Source: HXMU1420-2 sp040830545
GTDB taxonomy: Bacteria > Pseudomonadota > Alphaproteobacteria > Rhodobacterales > Rhodobacteraceae
Assembly (NCBI GenBank): GCA_040830545.1
Contig: JBFOMB010000184.1
Location: 1 to 23,861, forward strand
Direction of reading: 5' to 3'
DNA length: 23,861 bases
In this document: piece by piece, positions 22,074-23,861 of the stretch
Position numbering within the stretch: the stretch's first letter is position 1
Layout of the letters: each line of letters opens with the position of its first letter
Position numbers and translations under genes: made by a program
The notes under the pieces: model-generated
Told to the model about the DNA's origin: nothing
What the model saw: the letters and a program-made list of their open reading frames with translations, nothing else
The model's database searches: none

Positions 22074-22109
22074 ATGCAAGGTTTCAGAAATGCGCGCCCC
22101 AGACTGGGA

Positions 22110-23579
22110 TCACCGAAAAACCAGCGACCCGTCGTCAAAATCCACCATCGGCAACATCTCCCGATCGGCGAAGTAATCCTGGCTCATCACCCACGGCTCC
22201 GCCGCGCCCTGTTTCGGCATCACCGCATGGGCGCGCATGATGTAGCCCGCATTGAAGTTTTCCGGGTCGATCCAGGGCCGCAAGCCGCCTTCCGCCTCCC
22301 TGTACTCCGGTACCACCATCCGCGCCTGCCGCGCGGCCATATGGTCAAACAACCGGCACAGAACTGCCGACCCCAGATCCGCCCGCACCGTCCAGCTGGA
22401 CCGCAGATACCCAACCACCACCCCCAGGTTCGGCACCCCGGACAACATGACCCCGCGCTGCGTCACACACTCCGCCGGGTTCACCGCCAGCCCGTCGACC
22501 TCCAGCGCAATACCCCCCAGCGCGACCAGGTTCAGCCCCGTTGCCGAGACCACAATATCCGCCTCCAGCACCTCACCCGAACGCAGCTCGATCCCACCCG
22601 GTACAAACCGCGCAATCTCATCCGTCACAACCGAGGCCTCACCCCGACGGATCGCCTGAGACAGGTCCCCATCCGGGATCGCCGCAACCCGCTGCTGCCA
22701 CGGACGATAGGAGGGTGTGAAATGGGTCTTCACATCGAAATCCCGTCCCAGATAGGCCCGTGCGCCCATGACGAACTCCCGCGCCAGAACCTCCGGTTCT
22801 TCTTTCGACCGCGTGGTCATCGTCTTGACCATATGCAGCATCTTGCGCCGCATGATGTCGTGGAACTGCGCGTCCGGCAGGTCCAGTTCCCTCAGAATGT
22901 CATTGAACTCGTCCGATTTCGGGCGCGGGTAAAAATAGGTCGGCGACCTTTGCAACATTGTCACATGTGCCGCCGTTCCCGCCAGTGCCGGGATCAGCGT
23001 CGCTGCGGTGGCACCTGACCCGATCACCACCACGCGTTTGCCCGCATAGTCCAGATCTTCCGGCCAATGCTGGGGGTGCACGATGGGTCCGTCAAAGGTT
23101 TCCATCCCCGGCCAATCCGGCTGATACCCCTTGTCGTGATCGAAATAGCCGCCGCAAAACCACAAGAACCCGCAGCTCAGCTGTCGCGCCACCCCGCCGT
23201 CCACAACGTCCAGAAGCCACAGAGCCCGTGCACTGTCCCAGGATGCGGATGAGACATGCACGCCATAGCGGATTTTGTCCTCCAGCCCCGCCTCTTCAAT
23301 CGCCTCACCCAGATAAGACAGGATTTCTTCTGCCGTCCCGATCTCCGCCCCTTTCCAGGGCTTCCAGCTGAACCCGAAGGTATAGAGATCGCTGTCCGAC
23401 CGGATGCCCGGAAAACGGTGTGTGTGCCACGTCCCGCCAAAACTCTCCTTGCGCTCCAACAGGGCAAAGCTCTTGTCCGGGTGCCGCTCCGTCAGATGCC
23501 GCCCTGCGTCGATCCCGGAAATCCCGGCTCCTATCACCAGAACATCGAAATGTTCCACCGCCTGATCCGTGCCATCCAT
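22110..23579 (-). CDS. Flavin-containing monooxygenase, Baeyer-Villiger type
   Basis: The protein has 489 residues from the ATG at 23579, which follows a strong AAAGGAGG site; a longer frame upstream runs into repeat DNA. The FAD-binding motif is VIGAGISG (G17, G19, G22), with FGGTWHTHRFPGIRSDSDLY after it. FDGPIVHPQHWP (162-173) matches FxGxxxHxxxWP, the Baeyer-Villiger fingerprint. A second Rossmann motif VVVIGSGATA (183-192) binds NADPH. SYRPWQQRVAAIPDGDL and DIVVSATGLNL follow in the C-terminal half. It probably inserts oxygen into a ketone or oxidises a heteroatom; the substrate is unknown. No regulator is adjacent. Confidence 0.88.
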   Translation of the reverse strand: MDGTDQAVEHFDVLVIGAGISGIDAGRHLTERHPDKSFALLERKESFGGTWHTHRFPGIRSDSDLYTFGFSWKPWKGAEIGTAEEILSYLGEAIEEAGLEDKIRYGVHVSSASWDSARALWLLDVVDGGVARQLSCGFLWFCGGYFDHDKGYQPDWPGMETFDGPIVHPQHWPEDLDYAGKRVVVIGSGATAATLIPALAGTAAHVTMLQRSPTYFYPRPKSDEFNDILRELDLPDAQFHDIMRRKMLHMVKTMTTRSKEEPEVLAREFVMGARAYLGRDFDVKTHFTPSYRPWQQRVAAIPDGDLSQAIRRGEASVVTDEIARFVPGGIELRSGEVLEADIVVSATGLNLVALGGIALEVDGLAVNPAECVTQRGVMLSGVPNLGVVVGYLRSSWTVRADLGSAVLCRLFDHMAARQARMVVPEYREAEGGLRPWIDPENFNAGYIMRAHAVMPKQGAAEPWVMSQDYFADREMLPMVDFDDGSLVFR

Positions 23580-23623
23580 CCTCTGTCCTCCTTTCAAAGG
23601 GCCGGTGCCACATATACGCAACA

Positions 23624-23712
23624 CAGCCCCGGCCCCCGCGCCGGGGCCTCGGATCACCGCACACGTGCCGATGAAACAAAGGCCAGGAGGTCCCGGATCA
23701 GGTCCGGGACTG
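23624..23712. repeat. Palindromic intergenic repeat, copy 3 (diverged)
   Basis: Left arm 23624-23650 and right arm 23687-23712 share ends with the other copies: CAGCCCCGG and CCGGGGCCTC on the left, GAGGTCCCGGATCAGGTCC on the right. The centre of the left arm has been replaced by a C/G-rich run, and the loop is longer (36 bases). It lies between two minus-strand genes. Confidence 0.7.
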
Positions 23713-23776
23713 CGGTGCGGCTGTGGACCCGTTGCAAAACGTGTAACACGCCGATCAGATCCGGGAAGACATGCCC

Positions 23777-23861
23777 TTACGTCGTCAGACGCAACCGGGC
23801 GATGGCGTAGAGCCAGATCGCCCCCATCCCGCCTGCACCCAGAAGATAGGGCAGGCGCAAC
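23777..23861 (-). CDS. C-terminus of an unidentified membrane protein, partial
   Basis: Read by hand on the minus strand, the frame enters at the window edge and ends in TAA at 23779-23777. The visible 27 residues contain one hydrophobic helix (YLLGAGGMGAIWLYAIARL) followed by a short basic end (RLRLTT). The product cannot be named from this fragment. Confidence 0.55.
   Translation of the reverse strand, partial: LRLPYLLGAGGMGAIWLYAIARLRLTT

Noticed and set aside
22074..23018. A 314-codon plus-strand frame opposite the flavin monooxygenase.
   Set aside because: It is rich in Arg, His, Pro and Gln and starts inside the terminator element; the opposite strand has clear FAD and NADPH motifs.

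Overview
The window is GC-rich chromosomal DNA from an alphaproteobacterium, most likely a Rhodobacterales (Roseobacter-type) member. The basis is a complete gcrA gene (a cell-cycle regulator confined to Alphaproteobacteria), a DctBD-linked TRAP transporter operon, an NsrR/truncated-globin locus, and short GC-rich palindromes at gene ends. There is no rRNA, CRISPR array, transposase or phage gene. The lineage call is inference from gene content.

Layout. 1-3578 (+): the 3' end of a large repetitive exoprotein with four MBG-type repeats, followed by a secreted or periplasmic caspase-like protein with Sel1 repeats. 3579-5870: a LysR regulator divergent from an SHMT-fold PLP enzyme. 5959-12346 (+): a dicarboxylate-type system of sensor kinase DctB, regulator DctD, and TRAP subunits DctP, DctQ and DctM; DctD lacks the GAFTGA loop needed for sigma-54 contact. 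12447-12534: a composite palindromic element. 12712-13006 (-): a tRNA-Leu(UAA) gene split after the first anticodon base by a 209-nt self-splicing-type group I intron. 13061-14163: a group III truncated haemoglobin and a 50-residue membrane microprotein, divergent from an NsrR-like Rrf2 regulator, with a dyad between them. 14228-14866 (+): a GFA-family protein and a small unknown. 14952-16770: a LysR regulator divergent from a LigB/DODA-type dioxygenase, with a palindrome between them. 16901-21409 (-): SnoaL-like protein, Nudix hydrolase, gcrA, a PQQ sugar dehydrogenase fused to cytochrome c, and an EamA-type transporter broken by an in-frame stop inside a homopolymer-rich tract. 21494-22006 (+): a small P-loop kinase-like protein. 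22110-23579 (-): a Baeyer-Villiger-type flavin monooxygenase. 23777-23861 (-): the C-terminus of a membrane protein.

How the genes work together. The clearest functional unit is dctBD-dctPQM: the membrane kinase senses an external organic acid, the regulator acts on the transporter genes, and two perfect hairpins between dctP and dctQ probably allow more binding protein than membrane subunits. The nsrR-globin unit looks like nitric-oxide sensing and detoxification. The exoprotein-caspase pair has no established function and may be a surface or secreted two-component module. A palindrome family containing GATCCGGG occurs three times at gene ends. All product names come from reading the translated sequence; no database search was run.
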